A stretch of 40,839 nucleotides of DNA from a virus, in the IMG/VR virus record IMGVR_UViG_3300043429_000548, positions 1-40,839 of that record. One strand, given 5' to 3'. Shown here in pieces: positions 1 to 7,492 of the stretch (positions within the stretch are counted from its first letter, which is position 1; each line of letters opens with the position of its first letter). A program made the position numbers and the translations under genes. The notes beneath the pieces are model-generated. The model was not told where the DNA came from, made no database searches, and saw nothing but the letters and a program-made list of their open reading frames with translations.

Positions 1-1
1 G

Positions 2-163
2 GGCAAGATGCGCGGCGTGCTGTTGCTGTCGGACGAGACGCAAGGCGCGATGGTGACGATCAACTGCGACAACTTTGAGGCCATGGGCGTGATCCATACG
101 GTCGCCCCCATCATGCAGGAACGTACTATGCAGAACATGCCCACACCGGAGTTTATGAATTGA
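2..163 (+). CDS. C-terminal end of an unrecognised phage protein (5' truncated)
   Basis: The frame beginning at base 2 is open to a TGA at 161-163 and gives about 53 residues ending in PEFMN. The start lies outside the window. I do not recognise the family. The tail is rich in methionine and contains no catalytic or metal-binding motif that I can see. It is read in the same direction as the DNA polymerase, and its stop overlaps the polymerase start (TTGA at 160-163), so the two genes look translationally coupled and this gene probably belongs to the same replication operon. The GGAG that serves the polymerase lies within its last codons. Confidence 0.6.
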   Translation, partial: GKMRGVLLLSDETQGAMVTINCDNFEAMGVIHTVAPIMQERTMQNMPTPEFMN

Positions 164-2130
164 GCGCACCATTTGACCGCATCCTCACCGTCGACTTCGA
201 GACGCGCTGGGACAGCGCAGAGTACACATTGTCGAAGATGACCACGGAGGAATACATCCGTGACCCACGATTCAAGGCGTTCGGCTGCTGCTTCCACGAG
301 CTTGGCAGCGACGAGCCTGTTGTGTGGGTGGGCCATCGCCACCTGCCCAGCTACTTGGCCGACATCGACTGGAGCCGCACCGCTGTGCTGGCGCACAATG
401 CCCAGTTCGATGTCGCCATTCTGTCGTGGCGCTACGGCGTCAAGCCTGCCTTCATCTTCGACTCGCTGTCCATGGCGCGGGCCGTGCGTGGGGTGGAGGT
501 GGGCAACTCGCTGGCAAAGCTGGCCAAGGAGTTCGAGCTGCCCGAGAAGGGGCGTGCGGTGCACAGCACGGACGGCCTGCAAGAACTCAACGGCACCATC
601 GAGCGCGAGCTGGCCGAGTATTGCAAGCACGATGTGTTCTTGTGCGAAGAAGTTTTCAAGAGATTGAGCGTAGGCTACCCCAAGTCGGAGCTGCGCCTGA
701 TCGACATGACGCTGCGGATGTACACAAACCCGCTGCTCGAACTCGACAGCGAGATGTTGGAGGATGCGCTGACCGACGAGCGTGAGAAGCGCGAGGGCCT
801 GCTGCGCCGCATCGGTGTGGACGAGGCGGAGCTTGCGTCGAACAAACGCTTTGCGGAAATCCTCACCAGCTTCGGTGTCAGCGCGCCGATGAAGCGCAGC
901 AAGACCACCGGCAAGCAGACGCTGGCGCTGGCCAAGAACGATGCGCTGTTCCAAGCACTGCTCAACGGCGACAACGAGGACATCGCTGCACTGTGCGAGG
1001 CGCGGCTGAAGGTCAAGTCCACCACCGAGCGCACCCGTGCGCAACGTTTCCTCGACATCTCTAAGAGAGGCGCACTGCCCGTCCCCTTGAGCTACTACGG
1101 AGCGAAGTCTGGCCGCTGGACGGCATCCAAGGGCTCGGCCATCAACATGCAGAACCTCAAGCGCGGGTCGTTCCTGCGCAAGGCGATCATGGCCCCCGAG
1201 GGTCACATGATTGTGGTGGGTGACTTGTCGCAAATCGAGCCGCGTGTGCTGGCTTGGCTGTCCGACTACGAGGACATGCTGCTGATCTTCCGGCAGGGCG
1301 GCGACCCCTACGCTGCGTTCGGTTCGCAGATGTTCAACATCCCGGGCATGACCAAGGACTCACACCCTGACCTGCGCCAGTCGGCCAAGTCGGCGTTGCT
1401 CGGCTGTGGGTACGGGCTGGGGTGGGCGGCGTTTGCTGCACAACTTCTTGTGGGCTTCCTCGGTGCCCCGCCTGTGCGCTACGACAAAGCGTTTGCCAAG
1501 AAGCTGGGCGTCAACTCGCTCTACATCCAGAAGTTTTTGGACAATGCGGACAACTACAAGAAGCTGATGGAGATACCGCACACCTGCACCCTTGAGGAGC
1601 TGCTGATCCACTGCGTTGCGGCCAAGAAGATCATCGACATCTACCGCTCGACGGCGTGGCCGGTGGTGGCCTTTTGGGACTTGATGGGCAGCATGCTGAC
1701 CAGAGCCCTTGCAGGCGGCGAGGAGGTGGTGTATAAATGTCTCATCTTCCGCAAGGGGGAGATCGAGCTGCCCAACGGCATGCGTCTGCTGTACCCTGAT
1801 CTACGTCAGGTCAAGGACGAGGAGACCGGCCAGTTGCAGTGGGTGTACGGCGAGGATGCCACCAAGCTGTACCCGGGCAAGATCACCAACAACGTGACGC
1901 AGGCGCTGGCCCGCATCGTGATGACGGATGGGATGCTGCGAGTGGACAAGAAATTGCCAGTTGCAGGGACGGTGCACGACGAGCTGATCGCCATTGCACC
2001 GCAGGAGGAAGCTGAGAACGCGAAGACTTGGGTCTTGGCGCAGATGACGCTGCCTCCGAAGTACATGCCGGGGATTCCTCTGGCCGCTGACGGTGGCGTT
2101 CACCGTAGATACGGTCTCGCAAAGAACTGA
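160..2130 (+). CDS. polA-like: DNA polymerase I (family A) with 3'-5' exonuclease
   Basis: This is the replicative or gap-filling DNA polymerase of the phage, 656 residues. The N-terminal exonuclease has ExoI (VDFET, D12 and E14), ExoII (AHNAQFD) and ExoIII (YCKHD). The polymerase has motif A (GDLSQIEPR, catalytic D355), the O-helix motif B (R406 and K410 in RQSAKSALLGCGYG) and motif C (VHDE, D607). There is no 5'-3' exonuclease domain, as usual in phage PolA. The start is a TTG at 160 with GGAG eight bases upstream. The first ATG lies downstream of the ExoI motif and would destroy the exonuclease, so TTG is preferred. The residue aligned with E. coli F762 is leucine (L414). The gene heads the chain of replication genes that follows. 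Family assignment is secure. Confidence 0.95.
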   Translation: MSAPFDRILTVDFETRWDSAEYTLSKMTTEEYIRDPRFKAFGCCFHELGSDEPVVWVGHRHLPSYLADIDWSRTAVLAHNAQFDVAILSWRYGVKPAFIFDSLSMARAVRGVEVGNSLAKLAKEFELPEKGRAVHSTDGLQELNGTIERELAEYCKHDVFLCEEVFKRLSVGYPKSELRLIDMTLRMYTNPLLELDSEMLEDALTDEREKREGLLRRIGVDEAELASNKRFAEILTSFGVSAPMKRSKTTGKQTLALAKNDALFQALLNGDNEDIAALCEARLKVKSTTERTRAQRFLDISKRGALPVPLSYYGAKSGRWTASKGSAINMQNLKRGSFLRKAIMAPEGHMIVVGDLSQIEPRVLAWLSDYEDMLLIFRQGGDPYAAFGSQMFNIPGMTKDSHPDLRQSAKSALLGCGYGLGWAAFAAQLLVGFLGAPPVRYDKAFAKKLGVNSLYIQKFLDNADNYKKLMEIPHTCTLEELLIHCVAAKKIIDIYRSTAWPVVAFWDLMGSMLTRALAGGEEVVYKCLIFRKGEIELPNGMRLLYPDLRQVKDEETGQLQWVYGEDATKLYPGKITNNVTQALARIVMTDGMLRVDKKLPVAGTVHDELIAIAPQEEAENAKTWVLAQMTLPPKYMPGIPLAADGGVHRRYGLAKN

Positions 2131-2132
2131 AC

Positions 2133-2342
2133 ATGTTTGACCAGATCATTGATTACGCAATGCCTTTGATGAAAGCCGAGTCGGCGCTGAAGAACGCTTA
2201 CAGCCACCTTCTCCACAACGAATTTGAGAAAGCCTCCGTTGAGCTCATCAACGCAATCGTCGAAACCAAGATGGCCATCAACGCCGTCAATCACCTGAAG
2301 GAGAACAACCATGCAGCTACCCTCAACCATCAAGGTGGGTAA
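2133..2342 (+). CDS. small helical protein of unknown function
   Basis: A 69-residue protein starts two bases after the polymerase stop and overlaps the next gene by 32 bases. It is predicted to be almost wholly helical by eye (repeated AESALKNAYSH, FEKASVELINAIVE type segments) with no cysteines, signal peptide or membrane segment. The family is not recognised. Its place between the polymerase and the replication nucleases suggests an accessory replication or host-interaction role, but nothing in the sequence proves it. The strong AAGGAG of the next gene is embedded in its 3' end. Confidence 0.6.
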   Translation: MFDQIIDYAMPLMKAESALKNAYSHLLHNEFEKASVELINAIVETKMAINAVNHLKENNHAATLNHQGG

Positions 2343-2616
2343 ACGAAGCTACACCGTCAAGCAACCGCTTGCCATGCGCGGCACAGCGCAGCGCGGGCTG
2401 GTCGAGTACAGCAAGACCACCATCTCTGTCGCGCAATACTGCAACGTCACGAACCGCAAGTACCCGCCGAAGGAGCGCGGGGAAATCTTCTGGCACGAGC
2501 TGACGCACGCCATCTTGGCCGACATGAACAGCCCGCTCTACGACAACGAGGAGTTTGTGGAGGCGTTCTCAAAGAGGCTCAACGATGCAATCCACTCAGC
2601 CCGCTTCAACGCTTGA
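2311..2616 (+). CDS. mini zinc-metallopeptidase-like protein (HELTH)
   Basis: A 101-residue protein starts at an ATG with AAGGAG eight to nine bases upstream. Residues 62-66 read HELTH, a canonical HExxH zinc-binding/catalytic signature in the helical context WHELTHAIL. The acidic segment DNEEFVE (about 78-84), followed by a helix, could supply the third zinc ligand. The N-terminal half is a short strand-rich region (KVGKRSYTVKQ). The length is far below full SprT or thermolysin-type enzymes and closer to the minimal ImmA/IrrE-type fold. It may cleave a host or phage protein early in infection; substrate unknown. It sits in the replication module and overlaps both neighbours. Confidence 0.65.
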   Translation: MQLPSTIKVGKRSYTVKQPLAMRGTAQRGLVEYSKTTISVAQYCNVTNRKYPPKERGEIFWHELTHAILADMNSPLYDNEEFVEAFSKRLNDAIHSARFNA

Positions 2617-2794
2617 CGACGACGCCATCATCTCCCTGCTGCGCTTTGCGAACTGGGAGGTGCTGCAAGACCCGGAGGACCTTGACTGGTATATCCGACC
2701 GCCGTCGCAGACGTACATCGGCTGCTCGGCATTTAGCAATCTGCAAGACGCTCTGGAATACTTCTGCTTGTATCAACGAGTCTACAAAGAATGA
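2585..2794 (+). CDS. small acidic protein of unknown function
   Basis: The ATG at 2585 with AAGAGG upstream gives 69 residues; an in-frame upstream start at 2555 would add ten residues inside the previous gene and has no better ribosome site. The protein is acidic and rich in aromatic residues (FANWEVL, LDWYIRPP, ALEYFCLYQRVY), which suggests a small compact alpha/beta fold. No family is recognised and there is no metal or nucleotide motif. It overlaps the metallopeptidase-like gene upstream and shares ATGA with the nuclease gene downstream, so it is translated as part of the replication operon. Confidence 0.6.
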   Translation: MQSTQPASTLDDDAIISLLRFANWEVLQDPEDLDWYIRPPSQTYIGCSAFSNLQDALEYFCLYQRVYKE

Positions 2795-3456
2795 AAAAAC
2801 CCGCTTGGTCACACTCATCGCTCAAAGATTTCGAGGGCTGCGCTCGACGCTACCACGAGGTCAAGGTGCTCAAGAAGTACCCCTTCCAAGAGACCGACGC
2901 CACGCGCTACGGCAATCAGGTGCACGAGTCGCTTGAGCTGTACGTTCGTGATGGCAAACCCATCCCGCCCGAGCACGCGCAGTTCAAGGGCGTGGTCGAC
3001 AGCCTGCTCAAGAAGCCCGGGCGCAAGCTGGCCGAGTATGAGATGGCGCTGACTGCCGACCTCAAACCTGTTGGGTGGAAAGACCCCAGCGTCTGGGTGC
3101 GCGGCATCGCTGACTTGTTGATCGTTGATGACGACAACTTTACGGCGTGGGTCATTGACTACAAGACCGGCAACGACAAATACCCTGACCGAGACCAGCT
3201 TGTCCTGATGTCGATCATGGTGTTTGAACACTTCCCGCACATCCGCAAGGTCAACAGCGCGCTGCTGTTCATCGTCAAGAACAGCATGGTCAAGATGCAG
3301 ATGATGCGCGATGCCAAGGACGCGGCGTGGTGGCGCTACCGTGAGCGCACGGCCATGCTGGAGAACTGCTTCACCACCGACGTGTGGAACCCCAACCAAA
3401 CCCCGCTCTGCAAATGGTGCCAAGTCACCGGCTGCGAGTTCAACCCCAAGCACTGA
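2791..3456 (+). CDS. PD-(D/E)XK nuclease, Cas4/RecB-like, with probable Fe-S cluster
   Basis: This 221-residue protein matches the RecB/Cas4-type PD-(D/E)XK nuclease family. The motifs run in the expected order: GNQVHE (H45, E46), GIADLL (D108), then VIDYKTG (D123 and K125 of the D-x-K core). Cysteines C17, C207, C210 and C215 (FEGC near the start and CKWCQVTGC near the end) have the Cas4/AddB arrangement that holds a 4Fe-4S cluster clamping the two ends of the fold. Such enzymes cut or resect DNA ends, here probably in replication, recombination or host DNA breakdown. It stands alone without a RecB helicase; the SNF2 helicase two genes downstream may work with it. It starts in an ATGA overlap with the preceding gene. 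Confidence 0.85.
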   Translation: MKKPAWSHSSLKDFEGCARRYHEVKVLKKYPFQETDATRYGNQVHESLELYVRDGKPIPPEHAQFKGVVDSLLKKPGRKLAEYEMALTADLKPVGWKDPSVWVRGIADLLIVDDDNFTAWVIDYKTGNDKYPDRDQLVLMSIMVFEHFPHIRKVNSALLFIVKNSMVKMQMMRDAKDAAWWRYRERTAMLENCFTTDVWNPNQTPLCKWCQVTGCEFNPKH

Positions 3457-3466
3457 GGAGCACACC

Positions 3467-3727
3467 ATGCCCTACGCCAACATGAAAGACCGGGACACCT
3501 ACCCCGCATACGACCAGAAGCCCGAGGTCAAGAAGCGCCGTGCGGCACGCAACAAAGCCCGCGCCATGCTCATGCGCGAGGGCGTGGTCAAGAAGGGTGA
3601 CGGCAAAGACGTTGACCACAAGAAGCCGCTGTCCAAGGGCGGCACCACCACGCGCAGCAACCTGCGGGTCAAGAGCGCCAGCGCCAATCGCACGTACGAC
3701 CGCAACAAAGACCATTCGGTGAAGTGA
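3467..3727 (+). CDS. HNH-type nuclease-like small protein
   Basis: The ATG at 3467, with GAGGAG seven bases upstream, gives 86 residues; the frame is open further upstream but only over the end of the nuclease gene. The C-terminal half has an HNH pattern: DVDHKKPLSKGG (D50, H51), then N65 in SNLRV and N74 in ASANRTY, the usual spacing of short phage HNH proteins. There is no zinc-binding CxxC pair. The N-terminal half is very basic (KKRRAARNKARAML), fitting DNA binding. It probably nicks or cuts DNA in replication or packaging. Its stop overlaps the ATG of the next gene (TGATG). Confidence 0.8.
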   Translation: MPYANMKDRDTYPAYDQKPEVKKRRAARNKARAMLMREGVVKKGDGKDVDHKKPLSKGGTTTRSNLRVKSASANRTYDRNKDHSVK

Positions 3728-4044
3728 TGTCTAGCATTGCCCCAAACCTGTTTGCGAATCAGCCACCGCCCGTACTCAACCTCAATAGGAGCAAGGTGTA
3801 CCCGGCCCATACCGTAGAACCATTGATTCATCTACGCGATCTGGAGACGGAGGTGTTTGCCATACCGGTGAACACGCTCACAAACTTGTGGCTGGCAAAG
3901 TACGGCAACGAGTGGGTGGCGCTGGCTGACTTGCACGACGACGAGTTCTTCCACTACGCATACGCACGGCTGCGATCGCTTGGTCAGCTTGAGACGCACT
4001 TCCTGACCGACCGCGCCAAATACGTTTGCAGAAAGCCCCTGTAA
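3727..4044 (+). CDS. unknown protein in the replication operon
   Basis: A 105-residue protein is read from the ATG of a TGATG junction with the HNH gene; a GTG immediately before it would add one residue. The middle is strand-rich with LETEVFAIPVNTLTNLWLAKYG, and the end is DRAKYVCRKPL. I do not recognise the family, and no catalytic motif, signal or membrane segment is visible. The stop TAA shares its last base with the ATG of the helicase (TAATG), so it is probably translated together with that helicase and could be its partner; this is inference from position only. Confidence 0.6.
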   Translation: MSSIAPNLFANQPPPVLNLNRSKVYPAHTVEPLIHLRDLETEVFAIPVNTLTNLWLAKYGNEWVALADLHDDEFFHYAYARLRSLGQLETHFLTDRAKYVCRKPL

Positions 4045-5606
4045 TGCAGATCGTTGAGAACAAAGCGCTGATCCTGCGGACACGCAACCCGCACAAATAC
4101 AGCGTGATACCCAAGCACAAAGTGCTGTCAGAGAGCAATGGCACGTACGAGATCGCCGTCTACTGGGGTCTCGACGAAGCGCGAGTTCTGCGCAACCTTG
4201 GCGTCAAGCACGCGCCATCTCCAATCACCAAGCGGTACGACTGGCCCGGCAGGTTCACGCCGATGCAGCACCAAGTGGAGACCGCCAGTTTCCTCACGCT
4301 GTATCGCAGAGCCTTCTGCTTCAACGACCCGGGCACCGGCAAGACGCTCAGCGCCTTGTGGGCAGCGGACTACCTGATAAAGCGTGGAGATGTGCGGCGT
4401 GTGCTGATCCTGTGCCCGCTGTCGATCATGAAGTCGGCGTGGATGGATGACCTCAATCACAGCATCATCCACCGCTCAGCGGTCGTGTGTCACCACGCCA
4501 AGGCATCCCGGCGCATCGAGATGATCCAGCAGGACTACGAGTTCGTCATCGCCAACTACGACGGCTTGCCGCTGATCGCTCCAGAGATCATCAACGATGG
4601 GCGGTTCGATCTCATCATCGTTGACGAGGCCAACGCCTACAAGAACCCGAGCACACGGCGCTGGAAGGCGCTGGCCAGCATCATCAAGCCGACGACCTAC
4701 CTGTGGATGATGACGGGCACCCCGGCCTCGCAGTCGCCTGTGGATGCGTACGGCCTTGCCAAGCTGGTCAACCCCAACGGCGTGCCCAAGTTCTTCACAG
4801 CGTGGCGCGACAAGGTGATGAACAAAGTCACCATGTTCAAGTGGGCCCCCAAGACGGACGCCACGGCCACCGTGTTCTCGGCACTTCAGCCAGCAATACG
4901 TTTCACAAAAGCACAGTGCCTTGACCTGCCGCCTGTCGTGACGCTGACACGCGAGGTGCCGATGACGGCGCAGCAGAACAAGTACTACAAGATGCTCAAG
5001 GAGCAGTTGCTGGTGCGTGCTGCGGGCGAGACGATCAGCGCCGTGAACGCTGGCGTTGCGGTGAACAAGCTGCTGCAAATTTCCTGCGGTGCGGCCTACA
5101 CGGACGACAAGGAGGTGGTGGAGTTCGACGCTGCCCCGCGCCTTGGCGTGCTCGACGAGATTCTGGAGGAGACCAGCCGCAAGGTCATCATCTTCGCGCT
5201 GTTCCGCTCCAGCATCGACACCATCTTGCTGCACCTGCAAAAGCAAGGCGTGGTGGCCGACGCCATCCATGGCGATGTCTCAGCAACAAAGCGTGCCAAG
5301 ATCATCTCGGACTTCCAGACGCAGCCCAACCCTCGGGTGCTGGTCATGCAGCCCGCTGCCACGGCGCACGGCATCACGCTCACTGCGGCGGATACGGTGG
5401 TGTTCTACGGCCCGCTGATGAGCGTCGAGCAATACATCCAGTGCATTGCGCGGGCCGACCGCAAGGGGCAGGACTCGGACAAAGTGACGGTGGTGCACAT
5501 CGAGTCGAGCCCCATCGAGCGCAAGCTGTTCAAGGCCATGAGTACCAAAGTCAGCGACAACGCGCTGCTGGTCGGCCTGTTCGACAGCGAGATAAAAAAT
5601 TCTTGA
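4044..5606 (+). CDS. SNF2-family DEAD-like helicase/ATPase
   Basis: A 520-residue superfamily 2 ATPase of the SNF2 type. Walker A is NDPGTGKT (K100, T101), motif II is DEAN (D194, E195; SNF2 proteins usually have DEAH or DEAN-like variants), motif III is TGTPAS, and the second RecA lobe ends with GITLTAADTVVFYGP and the arginine-finger motif QCIARADRKGQ (466-476). The Q-like upstream segment FTPMQHQ is present. Such single-subunit phage SNF2 proteins translocate on double-stranded DNA and help replication or recombination. An in-frame TTG at 4026 would add six residues, but the ATG in the TAATG overlap with the previous gene is preferred. No nuclease domain is fused. Confidence 0.92.
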   Translation: MQIVENKALILRTRNPHKYSVIPKHKVLSESNGTYEIAVYWGLDEARVLRNLGVKHAPSPITKRYDWPGRFTPMQHQVETASFLTLYRRAFCFNDPGTGKTLSALWAADYLIKRGDVRRVLILCPLSIMKSAWMDDLNHSIIHRSAVVCHHAKASRRIEMIQQDYEFVIANYDGLPLIAPEIINDGRFDLIIVDEANAYKNPSTRRWKALASIIKPTTYLWMMTGTPASQSPVDAYGLAKLVNPNGVPKFFTAWRDKVMNKVTMFKWAPKTDATATVFSALQPAIRFTKAQCLDLPPVVTLTREVPMTAQQNKYYKMLKEQLLVRAAGETISAVNAGVAVNKLLQISCGAAYTDDKEVVEFDAAPRLGVLDEILEETSRKVIIFALFRSSIDTILLHLQKQGVVADAIHGDVSATKRAKIISDFQTQPNPRVLVMQPAATAHGITLTAADTVVFYGPLMSVEQYIQCIARADRKGQDSDKVTVVHIESSPIERKLFKAMSTKVSDNALLVGLFDSEIKNS

Positions 5607-5615
5607 AGAAAGGAG

Positions 5616-5643
5616 TTGCAATCCCAAAAATTCGCAGTAAGAT
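5616..5643 (+). promoter_or_regulatory. possible sigma70-like promoter
   Basis: In the 68-base gap after the helicase gene, TTGCAA (5616-5621) and TAAGAT (5638-5643) stand 16 bases apart, each matching four of six bases of the sigma70 consensus. The gap is AT-richer than its surroundings. It could give an extra start site for the abundant proteins that follow (coiled-coil protein and candidate ssDNA-binding protein). The match is weak, and the site may be chance. Confidence 0.25.
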
Positions 5644-5674
5644 GTCCAACCCTAGACAACAACGGAGAGCCTAG

Positions 5675-6133
5675 ATGACCAACGAACTGGACGACGAGCC
5701 GGTACAAGAAGATACCGAGCAGTCGCAAAAGCAAGATATGGCCGCGATCCCCATGGATAAGCTGGCCAAGGTATACCGCAAGATGCAGACGCGCATCCAA
5801 GAGTTGACCGCAGAGTACGACTCGAAGATCGAAGACATCAAGCGGCAGCAAGACGCCGTTAAGAACGCGCTCAAAGATCAGATGCTCGTCATGGGTGTCA
5901 GCTCTGTGCGTACCGACAACGGCACGGTGGTACTCTCGACCAAGACGAGATACCACACACAAGACTGGGACTCTTTCAAGGAGTTCGTCAAAGACCACGA
6001 CGCCATCGACCTGTTGGAGAAGCGTATTGCGCAGTCCAACATGGCGCAGTTTCTTGATGAGAACCCCGGCGTAGTGCCCCCCGGTCTGAACTCCAGCACG
6101 GAATACGCCATTTCCGTTCGCAAAGTAAAGTAA
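5675..6133 (+). CDS. Gp157-like coiled-coil protein
   Basis: A 152-residue protein with GGAGAG nine bases before its ATG. An acidic leader (residues 1-25) is followed by a long coiled coil (MDKLAKVYRKMQTRIQEL to about residue 70) and a small beta-rich C-terminal domain (VSSVRTDNGTVVLSTKTR ... STEYAISVRKVK). Coiled coil followed by a short domain ending in an SVRK strand is the arrangement of phage Gp157-type proteins, which occur next to single-strand-binding and recombination genes. Its place directly before the candidate ssDNA-binding protein agrees with this. Function is not established; a host-resistance role has been suggested for Gp157. The family call is by architecture only. Confidence 0.55.
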   Translation: MTNELDDEPVQEDTEQSQKQDMAAIPMDKLAKVYRKMQTRIQELTAEYDSKIEDIKRQQDAVKNALKDQMLVMGVSSVRTDNGTVVLSTKTRYHTQDWDSFKEFVKDHDAIDLLEKRIAQSNMAQFLDENPGVVPPGLNSSTEYAISVRKVK

Positions 6134-6148
6134 CCCAAGGAGAAAGTC

Positions 6149-7126
6149 ATGAGCAATGTAGCTCTGTTCAACCCTGCCCAAGTCCCCGATTTCGTCAAGC
6201 GCCGGGGCGGTCTGTCTGAAGTTGCCAAAGCGCTGGCTGGCGGTGCTGGTGGCGGCAAGCGCATCAGCATCAAGGGTGGCGTGTTCCGCCTCATCAACGG
6301 TGGCAAAGAAGTTGCAGCCATCGACGAGCGCCATCTGGACGTGGTGATCGTGAACGCCGCGCCCACCATGAACCGCGTGTTCTACCTCAAGAAGTACGAC
6401 AGTGAGGCTGCTCCCAGCGCCCCCGACTGCTGGTCGGCTGACGGCGAGACCCCGAGCCCGGACAGCGCCAACAAGCAGTCCAGCCGTTGCAGCGAGTGCG
6501 CGCAGAACATCGCCGGGTCGGGCCAAGGCAACAGCCGTGCCTGCCGCTACCAGCAACGTGTTGCTGTGGTGTTGGCCAACGATGTCGAGGGCGACGTGCT
6601 CCAGTTGGCGCTGCCCGCCACGTCGATCTTCGGCAAGGAAGAAGGCGACAACCGCCCGCTCAAGGCCTACGCCTCGTGGCTGGCCGCGCAGAACATCGAC
6701 CCCACCGATGTTGTCACCCGCATGCGCTTCGACACCAAGGCCGAGAGCCCGAAGCTGTTCTTCAAGGCCATGCGCTTCCTGACCGACGAGGAGTATGAGA
6801 CCGCGCAGACCCAAGGCAAGAGCGACGACGCCATCAAGGCGATCACCATGACGGTGGCCAAGATGGACAACGTGTCGGCTCCGGCACCGGTGGAAATCCC
6901 CGGCAAGCGCCCGGCCAAGGCTGTGCAGGAGGAGGTTGAGGAAGACGAAGCCCCTCCGCCCCCGCCCAAGGCCAAGAAGACCGCCAAGGCCAAAGCCGAG
7001 CCCGCGCCTGAGCCGGTCGAGGAAGCCGAGGAGCCGGTCGTGCGCAAGGAAGAAAAGAAGCCTTCCCCCGTGCCGCAGGGCAAGTCCAATCTCGCCGCCA
7101 TGGTCGACGACTGGGACGACGAGTAA
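6149..7126 (+). CDS. candidate ssDNA-binding protein with zinc ribbon and acidic tail
   Basis: A 325-residue protein with AAGGAGAAA before its ATG, so probably highly expressed. Residues about 35-80 are strand-rich and could be part of an OB-like core. C94, C114, C117 and C132 form a plausible zinc-binding set (CSEC pair). A long low-complexity linker of Pro, Lys, Glu and Ala (about 245-310) leads to a tail ending MVDDWDDE. A zinc site plus a flexible linker and an acidic, aromatic C-terminal tip is the layout of phage single-strand-binding proteins of the gp32 and gp2.5 kind, where the tip recruits polymerase and helicase. The genes around it are replication genes. The fold itself is not proven by sequence reading, so this remains a strong inference. 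Confidence 0.6.
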   Translation: MSNVALFNPAQVPDFVKRRGGLSEVAKALAGGAGGGKRISIKGGVFRLINGGKEVAAIDERHLDVVIVNAAPTMNRVFYLKKYDSEAAPSAPDCWSADGETPSPDSANKQSSRCSECAQNIAGSGQGNSRACRYQQRVAVVLANDVEGDVLQLALPATSIFGKEEGDNRPLKAYASWLAAQNIDPTDVVTRMRFDTKAESPKLFFKAMRFLTDEEYETAQTQGKSDDAIKAITMTVAKMDNVSAPAPVEIPGKRPAKAVQEEVEEDEAPPPPPKAKKTAKAKAEPAPEPVEEAEEPVVRKEEKKPSPVPQGKSNLAAMVDDWDDE

Positions 7127-7222
7127 GAAGTTCGGGCCGAAAGCGGATGCTGTGTAGAACCGTCACGGTCGTCGACGCACAGACGCAGCGAGTAGGCCCA
7201 CCCCTCAATCTAGGAGAAACAC

Positions 7223-7456
7223 ATGTACGAAATCGAAAAAGGTATCCCCCTGCCCACCAACACCCGCAACAGCAAGTACCCCTACAAGGACATGCAGGTC
7301 GGGGACTCGTTCTTGATCCCGTCCCATCCGGACGACGCGGCTGATCTGCTCAAGCGCATGCGCAACAGCATGTTCGCGGCGGGCAAGCGCCATGGCATCA
7401 AGCTGACCGCAGCCATCGACGACGAAGGCGGTGTGCGGGTCTGGCGTAAGGCTTAA
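7223..7456 (+). CDS. small DUF7303-like protein
   Basis: A 77-residue protein with AGGAGAAA upstream of its ATG. It has the recognisable order EKGIPLP, then YPYKDMQVGDSFLIP, a helix with ADLLKRMRNSM, and a final strand GGVRVWRK. This pattern is common in small phage proteins grouped (from memory) as DUF7303, with no known function. It may bind nucleic acid; the basic helix and GDSF turn are compatible with that but do not prove it. The 70-residue gene at 10796 shows the same pattern. The 96-base gap before this gene holds no other gene that I can support. Confidence 0.6.
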   Translation: MYEIEKGIPLPTNTRNSKYPYKDMQVGDSFLIPSHPDDAADLLKRMRNSMFAAGKRHGIKLTAAIDDEGGVRVWRKA

Positions 7457-7457
7457 G

Positions 7458-7492
7458 AAAGGTTACGGGGGCCCAGTGCCCCCGAACACATC
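7458..7492 (+). promoter_or_regulatory. hairpin between a Shine-Dalgarno-like site and the HTH start codon
   Basis: AAAGG at 7458-7462 is a Shine-Dalgarno-like site about 30 bases from the ATG at 7493, too far for normal initiation. Between them CGGGGGC (7466-7472) pairs perfectly with GCCCCCG (7478-7484) around a five-base loop. If the stem forms, the effective spacing falls to about 11 bases. No T-run follows, so it is not an intrinsic terminator. No other ribosome site is visible close to the ATG. The stem is seen directly; its role is inferred. Confidence 0.4.

Noticed and set aside
3311-3466. Upstream extension of the HNH frame by 52 residues
   Set aside because: It overlaps the conserved end of the PD-(D/E)XK nuclease in another frame; a strong GAGGAG site marks the ATG at 3467.
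5642-5674. A ten-codon frame (MSNPRQQRRA) whose stop touches the start of the coiled-coil gene
   Set aside because: It contains the ribosome site of the next gene and has no good site of its own; too short to support as a leader peptide.
5405-6814. A 469-residue open frame on the minus strand
   Set aside because: It is opposite the helicase, coiled-coil and SSB-like genes, all of which have clear motifs and ribosome sites. High GC makes such long antisense frames common here.
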